A stretch of DNA of 64,000 nt from Bemisia tabaci (GCF_918797505.1 NC_092794.1:29642218-29706217), one strand, 5' to 3'; counted from the first letter of the stretch, positions 35,128 to 46,733 are shown. Notes: generated by a model from the letters alone, not told the origin. Numbers and translations: made by a program.

Positions 35128-35683
35128 AGGGATGTCGATACTTATCCGATACTTGCAAAGTATCGATACTTTCGATCGATACTTAACGATACTCGGCATC
35201 GATACTCCGAGATATCGATACCATGCAGTATCGATGCCAAGACCTCAGTATCGACGGTATCGATACTTAATCTGATTTGGCCATGAAGAAGGCATCTTTT
35301 TCTTTTTTAAAAAATTCTCTCCCCACTATTTCACCTTCATGATGCACTGTGACAAACGACGGAGTAATCAAGTTTCTCAAGATGATTATACTTCAATAAA
35401 AATGGTAAAAGCTCAGTTCGATAACTGTAGTTAAGGGCTCAAAATAGTTGACTAAGGACGCGAACAGGGCTTTTCCGAGAGAGGCGTAAATCTGGCGGAA
35501 TTTAACGGCCGACAGACACATGCACACTCAGAATCACGGCATAATTCAGAAATAGTATCGATGGTATCGATACCTCATAAGTATCGATACTTCAGCTCGA
35601 TGATCGATACCGGTATCGATGCTTAGAGTCGATACCAGTATCGATACCGAGTATCGATACTTCCCTGAGTATCGACATCCCTA
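35128..35683. mobile_element. hAT MITE with TATCGATA arrays, 556 bp
   Basis: Begins TAGGGATGTCGATACTT and ends AGTATCGACATCCCTA, with a perfect 8-bp TSD CTCTATGC (35120-35127 and 35684-35691), which identifies hAT. Both ends are filled with GTATCGATAC-type words: seven exact TATCGATA sites (three left, four right) plus several one-base variants. The central ~270 bp lack them. Such subterminal repeats usually bind the transposase. TATCGATA is also the known Drosophila DRE, bound by the BED-finger protein DREF. No coding capacity. Confidence 0.93.
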
Positions 35684-35691
35684 CTCTATGC

Positions 35692-36079
35692 ACTATCTAT
35701 GGCCACAGATGGCTTAGACTGCGCATTAGGAAATTTCGGCGAGACTAGAGTCCCTTCAGGCGGGACGATAGGCAACTCAGCAACACCCAGCAAGTCCGAG
35801 ACCGAGACAATGGAAATGCCTGTCATGCCAGTGCCGTTGCCTGATACGGGTACTTTTCGTTCGTATATCCGGATGTATCCACTAAGCGGAAGGCGCGTCT
35901 TTACCTTGATTTACCCCGCTAGCTGTCTTACCTACCGCGCGACCTAGATTGCGTTATAAGTCAATGCGCTTTACTGTAGTTTCTATCGTTCGTAGCCAAT
36001 GAGAATTAGGCATTACGTCAAGTGACCCAACTTTGTCACGATTTCAATACTGACCTGCGGTTTTTTTTTCTGTGACGTA
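35692..36079. other. Unrecognised interval
   Basis: No recognised gene. The open frame 35699-35947 has no motif. Confidence 0.35.
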
Positions 36080-36313
36080 CAGGGTGTGCCAAAAATATGG
36101 ATCCTTCCTTACTGATGTCTCGAGAACGATTACAGATTATTGACATGCGGTTTGAACGAAATTCCTTAAAAAAAGGTGGGCCGCTTTCGAGGGGGGGGGG
36201 GGGGGGGGGTCGTTTCCTCTCTGCCTCGCGCCCGCGGGAACAACTTTTAAATTTAAAATGGGAACTCTCTTTGCCTGATACTTCGTAGAAGTCATACCAA
36301 AAATACGTGATAT
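36080..36313. mobile_element. Single end of a CAGGGTGTGCC element
   Basis: CAGGGTGTGCCAAAAATATG follows TA and leads into a 19-bp G run (36191-36209). No inverted partner is found beyond the palindrome at 36314-37817, so this is either a half element or the asymmetric outer part of that palindrome. Confidence 0.55.
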
Positions 36314-37817
36314 CCTTCCAAAAAAAACAAAAATATGATTTTTGTACAAAATTTCGGCCCAATCCAAAAAATGTCACTAATTACCCAAACAAGGGTGCTT
36401 GGTTTTTTTTTTACCAAAAAAAAACCAAGCACCCAAAAAATATGATGGCAGTACCGTTTGGATTCATCATATAAAAGGAAATGATATCAAAACGGCCCAA
36501 TTTTCTCTTTCATGCCCATGCAATATACCAAACACCCCAACTTTTTTCACAAAAAAAAAAATAAATAAATAAATACCTATAAGGTATGATGACCTGAACA
36601 CGTTTATTGGATCCATCGCTTTAAAGGAGTATGATATCAAATCGGCCCAACTTCTCTGAAATATGCCCATCTCGGATCAATAATTTTTTTGAGACCTTCC
36701 GACTCATCGCTGAGGAGACACTGATCATTACTTGACCCTTAGTATATGTCCTTGTTTAGATGTCAAAGAGTTCCTTATGAGAACTGTAATGAATTTTTTT
36801 TCTTTGAAGAGATAAAATCAAAAAATCGTCATAAAATTGAAAAAAAAATTCGAAGAAAAAAAAAGGAATGGGCCGGCCGGCACGTACAAAAAAAAAGGGG
36901 GGAAATGTAGATACATTGGTATGCCCCAACATTTTGGCATGGGTGACCGACCCGGTCTTGCCAACATCCATGAAGTTGCTAAGAAAGAAGCATTGTAAGT
37001 AGGAGGCACATAATATTCGCAATAATACGCCAAGGTTCAGTAGTTTGTAAGGCCTTCTATCAGAAACAAACAAAGAATATGGCATTGCTTGAAAGTTGTT
37101 AAGTTGTTCACTCATGTGTGAATATCTTTCAGTCTATCTTTCAATGACGATTTCAAGAAGGACTGATCCTCCTTTTGACGATGATACTTGTTCATGTATA
37201 TGTGAAAGAGAGACGATAATCACCCTATATTATCTACCACTTGTATGTACGGCCGGCCGGCCCATTCCTTTTTTTTTCTTCGAATTTTTTTTTCAATTTT
37301 ATGACGATTTTTTGATTTTATCTCTTCAAAGAAAAAAAATTCATTACAGTTCTCATAAGGAACTCTTTGACATCTAAACAAGGACATATACTAAGGGTCA
37401 AGTAATGATCAGTGTCTCCTCAGCGATGAGTCGGAAGGTCTCAAAAAAATTATTGATCCGAGATGGGCATATTTCAGAGAAGTTGGGCCGATTTGATATC
37501 ATACTCCTTTAAAGCGATGGATCCAATAAACGTGTTCAGGTCATCATACCTTATAGGTATTTATTTATTTATTTTTTTTTTTGTGAAAAAAGTTGGGGTG
37601 TTTGGTATATTGCATGGGCATGAAAGAGAAAATTGGGCCGTTTTGATATCATTTCCTTTTATATGATGAATCCAAACGGTACTGCCATCATATTTTTTGG
37701 GTGCTTGGTTTTTTTTTGGTAAAAAAAAACCAAGCACCCTTGTTTGGGTAATTAGTGACATTTTTTGGATTGGGCCGAAATTTTGTACAAAAATCATATT
37801 TTTGTTTTTTTGGAAGG
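36314..37817. mobile_element. Palindromic element C, 570-bp near-identical arms
   Basis: The arms 36314-36883 and 37248-37817 are inverted copies with essentially no differences visible; a 67-codon reading frame at 36467-36670 is identical to the one at 37463-37666. The 364-bp spacer is unique. The arms meet the spacer at GGCCGGCCGG. A small palindrome inside each arm pairs GGGTGCTTGG across T/A runs. A degenerate relative occupies 39265-43070. The near identity implies very recent origin or arm-to-arm conversion. Confidence 0.92.
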
Positions 37818-38092
37818 TTTTTCAATACACGCCGATCCCTCCCCCCCCCTCCCCCGGTGGATTAGGTCAGGTCTAAACATTGCTCAGATGTTGTACTAAG
37901 TGCTCCGGATGCCTACACAAAATTTGAGCCCCCTCGGATAATTAGAGGGGAGGGGGCAGGGGGGCTAAGATGCTACTTTGGCAAAACTTTATAAATCGAT
38001 GTTTCGCGAACGGTTCAAGTGTAAGTATTGCGGTTTGCACTACAACGTTCACAGATATTCTCCATAAAAATATTAATGTTGTTTTGACGGTT

Positions 38093-39210
38093 GCATAATT
38101 TATAGTCATGATTCGATTTTTGCGATTTCGACGGTTCGACTTTTTTCATTTTTCGCATCTCCATTCGAGGCGATCGTTGCTGTGTGAACAAAAACTGTTA
38201 AGGTACTTTTCCATAAAATTCTGCACCTCCCTTACTTTGTTAGACCTTGCGGAAATGATTTATTCCCGAGTTAGAGCAATTTTTCTACGCTCGACTGGTC
38301 GGCGAATTCAGGCAAATAGAAACTAGGGCCTGCAATAGTTACAGAACCCTCTTTGAAGATAATCTGCGACGTACTTCTTGATGCTGAATTTATATTTGTA
38401 CTTTCCTAGGTAAAATTTTCCCACAAAGGTAGCCAAATCGTGCAAAAATCAGATTTGTAGCAGTTTTCGCACGATTTGGCAACGTACTGGAGAAAAATGT
38501 TCAAAACAAACCTCCAACGGATTCTGAGTCAAAAACTACGTTGGAATCTTGCTTTAATCACTGTTCTTCGATAATTGCAGACCGTCACTTACAGTCGGTG
38601 TAACTGGAATAATTGAGACAAATCGGAAAAATGGTCTATTTTGGTACTAGAAATTATGAATTGCTGTTAATAAGGAGAACTTATCATACTTTTTAACGTC
38701 AAAGTCGATTTTAAACTTTGTTTTAAAACATTGCCCCAGTAAATTTGCGAAATCGTGCAAAAAAAACGCATTGTTAGCTCTTTTAGCACAATTTTAGGAT
38801 TCCTGAATGGCTACTTTCTCAGATGCTTACGTTTTCTGAAGGCGACATTTGAATTTTAATTCACTGAACTAATGGGCTTCGCCACAATTGTCAAATTGCG
38901 TAAAAAGAGCTAAAAATTCGTTTTTTCCCAGATTCCCTTCCAAGGGGGTTCTGTAACAATTGCAGGCCCTAGTTTCTCTTTGCCTGAATTGGCCGCCGAC
39001 TGGTCGCGTGTAGAAAAATCGCTCTAACTCAAGAAAAAATCATTTTTGCAAGGTCAAACAAAGTGTGGGAGGTGCAGAATTTTATGGAAAAGCACCTCAA
39101 AAGTTTTGATTTACATGGCAACGATCGCCTTGAATGGAGATAGGAAATACGAAAAAAAAGTTGAACCGTCAAAATCGAAAAAATCGAATTATGACTATGA
39201 TAAATTATGC
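38093..39210. mobile_element. Degenerate foldback element, 1.1 kb
   Basis: The left arm (about 38093-38350) is inverted at about 38945-39210, sharing TTTATGGAAAAGNACCT-type and GCCTGAATT blocks. The arms are clearly diverged. The interior contains several copies of a CGTGCAAAAA or TTTTNGCACGATTT word. Confidence 0.75.
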
Positions 39211-39366
39211 CAATATCAAAAAAGCATCAACATTCTTATGAAATATCCTTCTAGAAAATCAAAAATAAAATTTGTACACAAAATTTTGGCCCAGTCCAAG
39301 AAAAAACTCACTAATTACCCGATTCAAAAAAGAGAAAAGAAAGTGGACACCCTAAACAGATGTTTG

Positions 39367-40797
39367 GGTATTTGTATATTTAGCCACGGCTCATTTCGCC
39401 ACTCAGCGAACTGCTACAAAAATTGTTGCAAATTGCCGCAAACTCTAGGTGCTGTGTGGCTGAATGAAACAAGAAAAATTAGTGTGGCAAAATGCAACAA
39501 AAATTGTTGCAGTTAGCCACAGTCTTTGGAATGGCCTACCAAATTCAGCGAAAAAAATTGTTATTTATCCTCCCATTTTTATTTTACTGCAGTGTAAGTG
39601 ATTTTATTGAAGATCTGGAATAGATTAAAAAGTATAAACAACCATTCGTATTGAAACCAATTTTTATTTTAATAATTTTATCATCCCCCGCTAGTGACTA
39701 ATGCAATATTGATTCTACTTTACGCTGACATACGTGAAAATCTACCAATAGGAAAGTATCCGGAGGAATTATTGACCACATGCGTCCAGCTCTCCTTCCT
39801 TAGGTTAGGTCATGTGAGGTAAGGTTAGGTTAGGTTAGGTCATGTTAGGTTAGTTTAGGTTATTTTAGGTTAGGTAAGGTTAGGTCAAGTTCGTTTCGAT
39901 TAGGTTCGGTAACGCTACAATGCAGATACGTGGATTTTTGTCCTTTGGTCATGTGGCTAACTGCAACATAATGTGTTGCATTTTGCCCCACTTTTGGGCG
40001 CTTCTGGGTACCAGATGCGCCCTTTCTAGCCGTTCGACTCCCCCGATGTAACATGTACTATACTACATACCGTTTTGCCTTGTGGGTGATGACGCCATTC
40101 TGGTACACCCGGGAAAATTTGATTTTTTTCTGCATCTGGTATTCGTAAAAGTTTTCGTGAAATGTTTTGCTTATAAGCATAACAATCTCGCACGGACGTA
40201 TTACCTGGTTAAACTATTTTGGGGCTTCGTTATGCTTAAATGCCTCATATTCGAGGTTGTAGTTTCAGATTGATTCGAAAAAATCACGAACAGTCACGTG
40301 ATCTCTTCATTTTAGTGACGTATTACTGTGCTATTTTGTGATTGGTTCATTTTCTCGGCGCAGCATCGTCAAGCGTCAGCTGTTTGCGGCTTTGGGTTGA
40401 AGGTTTAAGGTTATGTCAGAGAGAATAGAAAGTTAGAGGCCCGACTCGATGCTAGGTAATTGAAACAGATGCGCTCGCAGCGCGCTCGCTGGCAACGTAC
40501 GCAACTACTATTTTTTTCTATTGTTTTCCAGAGACTAGCGGCGGGTATGTTGCTGCCAGACCACCTTCACGTAGGCAATTTGTTATACATCGTCCGTCCG
40601 CAATACTCTCGCTTGGCCGTATGAAAACGTTCCTCGCATGCGCAGTGTTAAAGAAGCGCCCTCCAACGCTTTGGCGTTGGAACTGCTTGTTTTTGTTTCG
40701 TTTAGCCACATACAACCTAGAATTTGTGGCAAGATGCATAATTTTTTGTTGCATTTTGCCACGTGGCTAAATAAACTGTGGCTAAATGAAACGTAAT
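39367..40797. mobile_element. MULE-like element, 1.43 kb
   Basis: Flanked by the 10-bp direct repeat CAGATGTTTG (39357-39366 and 40798-40807), which occurs once in the expected uninterrupted target. Both ends carry inverted TTTAGCCAC words, and the interior repeats GTTGCA and GCCAC words. A 9-10 bp TSD suggests the Mutator-like group, but the termini are imperfect and no transposase is present. Confidence 0.65.
39798..39890 (+). repeat. Degenerate interstitial TTAGG repeats
   Basis: About 90 bp of TTAGG units (best stretch about 39822-39840) mixed with variants TTAGT, TTTAGG and TAAGG. This is the insect telomere unit, but the array is short, impure and inside an element, so it is not a telomere. 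Confidence 0.75.
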
Positions 40798-41007
40798 CAG
40801 ATGTTTGCAGTAACTTTTGGATTCATCGTTTAAAAGTAAGTGATATCAAATCGGCCCATATTCTCCTTGATGCCTATGCAAAATGCTATGTACCACAAAG
40901 TATTTCACGCAAAAAAAATAAATAACAATCAGATATGATGACCTGGAACACGTTTTGATCCATCGCTTTAAATATCAAAACGGCCAAATTTATCCATGAA
41001 ATGAATC

Positions 41008-42843
41008 GGCTCATGCGAAAACCGCTAATGTCCATTTTCTCTTATTTTTAGTAAACTGCGAAAAACTGTAGAAGCATTTTAAATGCGGGATTAAAAAATG
41101 TCCAGAAGTTGATTATTACAGGAGCGGATTGTAGAAAAGGATCCCTAACAGTTTCCAGCTCCTCTTCTGTCTGGGACGGGTTAATTAAAAAGAAAGGACT
41201 CTGGACGTTAGCGGTTTTCGCATGATTCGTAAAAATCGCCGAGTTTTGGAGCCATTTGATATTTTCAAAATTCATTCAAAAGATGTTAAAGCGGTAGATT
41301 ATCATTCACATAAAGTTAAAAAAATAAAATTAGGGACATTTGCGGTACTTAAATTAAGTTTAATCACAAAAGTCCCAGCAATAAACTGGACATTAGCGGT
41401 TTTCGCATGATTTGTGCTTGGACGGTTCTAAAACATCGAAAACGCATATTTTTCAGTATACCTTTCGGGCAAAATAAGATTATCCTTGCATATTTTGAGG
41501 CGCTGAATCCGAATATGACCTTCGTTCTTTTCCATCACCCTCCAATTTTCCGGAAAAGCCGATTTAACTCGGAAAAATGACCATTTTGGGGCAGTTTTAG
41601 GTTTTCAGTGTTTTTCCGACTATTGTCCCCCGCAGAATGTAGGTAAAATTTTTCGGAGTTACGAGATTGAATTAGGCCGATGTCTTTTTAACTGATGAGT
41701 CCGGAAATGACCTTAATTTTTCCCGTTCACCTCTCAGTTTTCCGGGAAAGCAACTTGTTCCCAGGAAAATGAGCAAATCCGACGTATATTTGTCGTGCAT
41801 GCAATTTATTTGTATAAATTTTCCTGGACCCGTGGTAGTATGTTACTTATGTATTTTGAACTGCTAAATCCGAATATGACCTCGGTTTCTTCCTATCACA
41901 CTTCAGATTTCCGGTAAAGCCGAGTTTTCTGAGCCTAAAATTGTGTATTGTAAAAGCTTTGCCGGATCGAAGTGTATTCAAAATTCAATGTATGAATGTC
42001 TCCGATATGTGATACATCGATTCCTTTGTATTTTGATCTGTTGAATACAAATATGATCTCAGCTTTTTCCAATCACCCATCATTTTTCCGGAAAAGTCGC
42101 TATCCCTAAGAAATCGCTCTTTTCAGATATTTTTGCGATGATTTTTCTGCTCTAAGTTTAAGAAATTCTCCGGTGGGTGATAACGAATTTCTAAGGTCAT
42201 ATTCGGGTTTTTCAACTCAAAATACATAAGTAACATACTATCACGGGTCCAGGAAAATTTATACAAATAAATTGCATGCACGACAAATAAACGTCGGATT
42301 TGCTCTTTTTCCCGGGAACAAGTTGCTTTCCCGGAAAACTGAGAGGTGAACGGGAAAAATTAAGGTCATTTCAGGACTTATCAGTTAAAAATACATCGGC
42401 CTAATTCAATCTCGTAACTCCGAAAAATTTTACCTACATTCTGCGGGGGATAACAGTCGGAAAAACACTGAAAACCTAATACTGCCCCAAAATGGTCATT
42501 TTTCCGAGTTAAATCGGCTTTTCCGGAATATTGAAGGGTGATGGAAAAGAACGGAGGTCATATTCGGATTCAGCGCCTTACAATGCATAAAGATCACCTA
42601 ATGTCGTTCAGGAGACATTTTTTTATTTTGGTTTGTCGTACAGTATAATGAGGCATATAACGAAAGATGGACGTTAGCAGTTTTCGCATGATTTGGACCA
42701 CGCCCCCCCCCCCCCTGAAAAGGGCTTCATACCTAAGGAACAAACATTTTCACTACATTAATGGTGTCTGACCTCCGAGAGTATTTTAACCCAAAAATCT
42801 CAAAGTTGAAAAAAAATGGACATTAGCGGTTTTTGCACGAGCC
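41008..42843. mobile_element. TIR element with GGACATTAGCGG repeats and an internal palindrome
   Basis: Starts GGCTCATGCGAAAACCGC and ends with a diverged complement. The word GGAC(A/G)TTAGC(G/A)GTTTT recurs near 41192, 41387, 42669 and 42819 and inverted at 41016. Inside, arms of about 41465-41885 and 42190-42600 are inverted. The left half holds four ~180-bp tandem modules (starting near 41502, 41690, 41864 and 42040), each with CCGAATATGACCT-like and TTTTCCGGAAAAGCCG-like blocks. No clear TSD. Confidence 0.75.
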
Positions 42844-43070
42844 AATTCAAATGATGTCCAGGTCGGAGCAAACCTCTTGGAAACCTTCCGATGCATCGCT
42901 TAAGAGACACGGATCACTACTTGATCCTTAGTACATCTCCTTGTTTAAATTTCATAGAGGTCCTTCTGAAAACTGTAGTAACATGTTTCCTTTGAAGATA
43001 CAAAAAACAAAAAACCGTCATTAAATTGAAAAAATTACTCGAAGAAAAAAAGGAATGGGCCGGCAAGTGC

Positions 43071-44757
43071 GGTGATGCCAACTTGGAGGGATCGCCACCG
43101 ATGACCTATTGCAATACTATTCATTGATAATTAGAGTACTCGTTGATTAAGATCGGACTTTTTTACACTTTTCGCAGAGACTCGAACCCGGGGGGCAAAT
43201 TCCGACCCAGTTCTTTGCCACTCTCGTCTCATTTTTTCTCCCTCCTCGTTGCGTTGGTCAATTGGCGCGACCCGCGACGACTGTACAGGCAAGATCTTCG
43301 GACCGTCGCAAAAAGTTCAGCCAGCGGCCGTCGTTCGGCAAGATTCCGTTTCGAGAGTAATAACTGAGAGAATCAAGGGAGGCGCTCTTGCGAAACTCCC
43401 CTCGCCAACGTATAAGCCGCGCACCGAGTTACGCAAAAAACCGTATCAAAACTTGTCTGTTGCCAAATTTCTAACCCCCCCCCCCCCCCCGGGATAATGA
43501 AGAGAAGAAATTAAGAGTCAGAGAAATTCCAAAATTTTCCCTAGAACGAAGTCGAGAACTCTTGTAACGGGAGTAAGAACAATGAAGGGTCACAGTTGAG
43601 GGGGGAGAATGTGAAATTTGTCGCCAATAAATAGTGTTGCTTCATTCTAGAAGAACGCGGCTCAATTTAGGTAAGTTTTTGTTGGGAACCAAGCATTTTT
43701 TGTTTCTAGAAAAATTCAGCTAAAGACTGAGACCACCAAAAAAACCTTTAAAAAAGGGTAAAAATTCCGTCAAGCTTATGAGACCTCGTCAAAAAATCAG
43801 TATGTATCTAAAGAAAATTTTAAAAAAAGAAGAGGGGGGCAATATAGTAATCTCTGAAACTTACAAGAGGAAAAAAGAAAAGTAGCTCTCACTCTGTTTT
43901 CCATAAGTCTGATATCATTCTAGGTCAAGATTCTTTAAGTGCACGTGCGGCCCTGAACTACAACGGGCGAAGTAGCAGGTAATTCTGCTTAGAGTCCCAT
44001 TCAGTTCGTCTCTAACGTAACCAGCTTACCTTTGCAGCAAGTTTAGTTGCCACAGTCGCTGATGTAAGGAAACATTGATGGATTTGTTTCTTACGAGAAG
44101 ATGCCGAGGGATAAAACAAGCAGTTCTCCTTTCAGTTTCAAACCCCAAAATATTTGATATATTCTGAAGTCAAGAATTTTTACCATCTCCTAATTTCACT
44201 TTCATTCACGTTTTGCATTTTAGGAAAAACAATTCAACTTTCATGCAGCAAAGAACTTTATTCAATTTTTCGCCGATTATTCGCCTTCGTATCAGGTAGC
44301 CACAACCTACAATACCTTTACCTACAATAGCTACGTAAGGAACCATTGTAATACTCACAAGACCTCACTCGTTTATATCAATAATGGAATAAATATTTTG
44401 AATTCAGATCCTGGCATCCTCTTTGAAAATTGAAAAAAAAAAAAAAAAAAAACTCAAGTAAATGAAGGCAGAAGTTTATGGTTTTATGGAACTTAAGGGT
44501 TATGAAAGGTTTTTGAAAGGGTTATAAAAGGGTTATGAAAGTGTTATGAGGGGTTGTCCCTCATCTTAAACTACATAGCGAGGCGTCACAGCCAGCCGAA
44601 AGACTACCACCCCCTGCACCCCACGGCCCTAGGCCAACCGCTTCACGCTTGCTACGTGTCTCGCTTCTTTTTGGCTACAAATTATGGAGAGAGAAAGGTG
44701 AAGGGAAAATAAAAATCAAAGAGGAGGAAAGAATAAACTAAAAAAAAATCAAGTTTT
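43071..44757. other. Unrecognised interval
   Basis: No gene recognised. Holds a 16-bp C run (43475-43490), a dispersed repeat at 44315-44405 shared with 34395-34475, and an 18-19 bp A run (about 44434). GGGTTATGAAAG words are loosely repeated near 44500-44550. Confidence 0.4.
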
Positions 44758-44815
44758 CAGGGGGAGGGCTCCGCCCCCCCCCCCCCGGAACGCGCGCGGA
44801 GCGCGCGTCTTTTCA
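44758..44815. repeat. GC-rich hairpin pair
   Basis: GGGGGAGGGC-TCC-GCCCCCCCCCC and ACGCGCGC-GGA-GCGCGCGT are adjacent stem-loops. The first has the GC-TCC-GC triloop seen in the array at 562; its 3' side has expanded into a 13-bp C run. Confidence 0.65.
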
Positions 44816-44886
44816 GGTGTGTCCGAAGTGGGATTGGTGCAGTCATAGAATCGTACGTCTGTAAGCCATTGTGTAATGGATAGTTT

Positions 44887-45094
44887 TTTAGTGTATTTTC
44901 AGAAGGGAAGATACACTATTGCGTTCTCCCTCATGGTGGGACCTAGACCTGGGACCATGTAAAGAGCACCGATCTCGAGTCGTAGATCACGAATATAAAT
45001 GTCATTCATTTTCTGTCATATATATATATGTATGTATGTACTTAGATGGATTGATACAAAACCAGCAAAGTAGTTATAAGTAAAGTAAATGATA

Positions 45095-45143
<49 letters not shown>

Positions 45144-45289
45144 ACACGCGCGCGCATATACCGTGAACTTGAATGGCATACAATGTTATCTACAACGCGT
45201 GATCGGTGCTCTCCACAAGGTCACATTCCTGGGTCCGACATCATGGGAGAATGCAAAAGTGTACTTTTTTCGGAAAATACACTAAAACA
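44887..45289. mobile_element. Inverted-repeat element with dinucleotide-repeat core
   Basis: The left arm from TTTAGTGTATTTTC (44887) to about 44995 is inverted at about 45185-45289, with GAGAGCACCGATC and GCATTCTCCC-like blocks shared. The spacer contains (TA)n at 45018-45030 and the long alternating tract at 45097-45161. The arms are diverged. Confidence 0.7.
45097..45161. repeat. 65-bp alternating pyrimidine-purine tract (TA)n(CA)n(CG)n
   Basis: Unbroken Py-Pu alternation: about 38 bp of TA, then CACACATACACA, then CGCGCGCGC, then ATATAC. Strong candidate for cruciform or Z-DNA formation. Confidence 0.95.
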
Positions 45290-45469
45290 TTAAATGGACA
45301 AAAATAAAAAGAGAAGGAAAAGAAAGACATTAGATCCCCAAAAATAATGAGAAGTGCCAGAGAGTAGAGTGCAGAAGTTCTTTTCGATCCTGCTAATGCA
45401 ATTGCAATGACCGATAATAGGAAGAGGCAAATGTAAGGTGCGTATTGTGCCAAGCGTATAGTAGAGGTC

Positions 45470-45740
45470 CATAAAATACCCCCTGTTACAGAGTTTCAAA
45501 AAAATAGATAGGAGCCGAGATATCATTTTAGGTTATGACCATCATCTTGGATTTTGAAATTTTGAAAACCTGACCAGAAATAAGAGTTTTCCGTCAATCA
45601 AATAGCCCCTGATACCGAGTTTCGCAGGAATCGATCGAAGAGGAGCTGAGATGCATTAAAGGTCACGGCCGCCATCTTGGATTTGGGGATTTCGAAAATC
45701 CGACGAAAAAGTCAAGTTTCCCGTTGAAGAACATCACCTG
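45470..45740. repeat. 129-bp satellite fragment (two units)
   Basis: GAGCCGAGATATCATTTTAG near 45512 and GAGCTGAGATGCATTA near 45641 mark successive units; GCCATCTTGGATTT and CGAAAATCCGAC words follow. Homologous to the array at 60240-61235. Confidence 0.75.
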
Positions 45741-45769
45741 CTACCGCGTTGCACAAAACCGAATGATCG

Positions 45770-46060
45770 AAAGAATACGATAAAAGAGGAGACAGATAAT
45801 GAAAGAGGGGAAACATAAGCGAGGAGGATAATAATATGGGAGAAATAAATTTAGAAAGATAGAAAAAAAAGCAAATAGCTTTGGAAGAATTAAGAGAGAG
45901 AGAGGGGGGAGGAGAGAGAGAGGGGGGAGAGAGAAAGGCAAATCTAAGGAAAAGTATAGGAAATCGCAGATAAAGTAAAACGGAAGCAAATAAAGGAGAA
46001 AGAAAAAATAGAGAAAATAAAGAGAACGTACGACCAGGAAGGTGGCAGACCAATAAGATG
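45770..46060 (+). repeat. Purine-rich tract
   Basis: A/G-rich plus strand with GAGAGAGA and GGGGGGAGGAGAGAG runs (45893-45935). The minus strand is consequently open for 184 codons (45712-46266) with a Ser/Leu/Phe low-complexity product that I reject as a gene. Confidence 0.75.
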
Positions 46061-46265
46061 TAATATAGACGGACGATCAATACAAATGGAAGACAGTTCT
46101 TAGGATATGTTAAGGTGCAGACGGGCTGAAATACTATGTGCGTAAAAGGAATTAAGGGATGAAAAAGTTCTCGAGAGAGCCATACAGAGGGAAGATCGAT
46201 TGCGATTGAAGATACAGAAAAGACACGGCTACGTTCAGCGCGGTGCGGGTGCGCGTAAACCACCA

Positions 46266-46731
46266 CCTATTTCCCATACATTAGTATAGGGGAGAACAGT
46301 TATTCTCCTTTGGGGCTACAGAAACAACTTTTATGAAATTTCATTTTTTTAACATGCTCCGATGGTTCTTAGCTTCATTCTTGCCAAGTTCGAAGAAAAT
46401 AATTTTGACCGTATTTTTGTAAAGCGTTGATAATCAATCGGTACGGTGGTTTCATGTATTTTAAAGGGCGAATGAAATTCTCTGTAACTTTGAAAGCAAA
46501 AATTAGAAAGTTTTCAGGAAATTCGCGTTATGTGGTAAAAGATGCACCTACTTCCAAAATTTCATGTGACGTTATGGCCTATCATAGCATAGCAGAGAAT
46601 GCTTGAGGATCTAGCTGCGACGGGGTCTACAGGAGAATATCCTTTCTCAACGGCAGAAGAGCCAGCAATAGTTCCCCCCCCCCCCATTGTAGTAAGACCT
46701 AAAAGAGAGAGGTAGACGCAGAACGATTGCG

Positions 46732-46733
<2 letters not shown>
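46266..46733. other. Sequence upstream of a long A run
   Basis: No family recognised. Its position directly before a 46-bp A run suggests a retroposed sequence on the plus strand, but neither a TSD nor a source gene was identified. A 12-bp C run lies at 46674-46685. Confidence 0.3.

Larger units (their letters stand above)
39265..43070. mobile_element. Degenerate relative of palindrome C, split by two insertions
   Basis: Pieces 39265-39366, 40808-41007 and 42844-43070 align in order with one arm of 36314-36883 (for example GATATCAAATCGGCCC, CATCGCTTAAGAGACAC and AGGAATGGGCCGGC). They are separated by the elements at 39367-40797 and 41008-42843. Only one arm is present. Confidence 0.75.

Noticed and set aside
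39798..39890. Telomere or chromosome end
   Set aside because: TTAGG units are few, degenerate and enclosed within a mobile element, with ordinary sequence on both sides.
45712..46266. 184-codon minus-strand open frame, the longest in the window
   Set aside because: It runs across a purine-rich tract; the product is Ser/Leu/Phe/Pro low complexity without a domain, so openness follows base composition.
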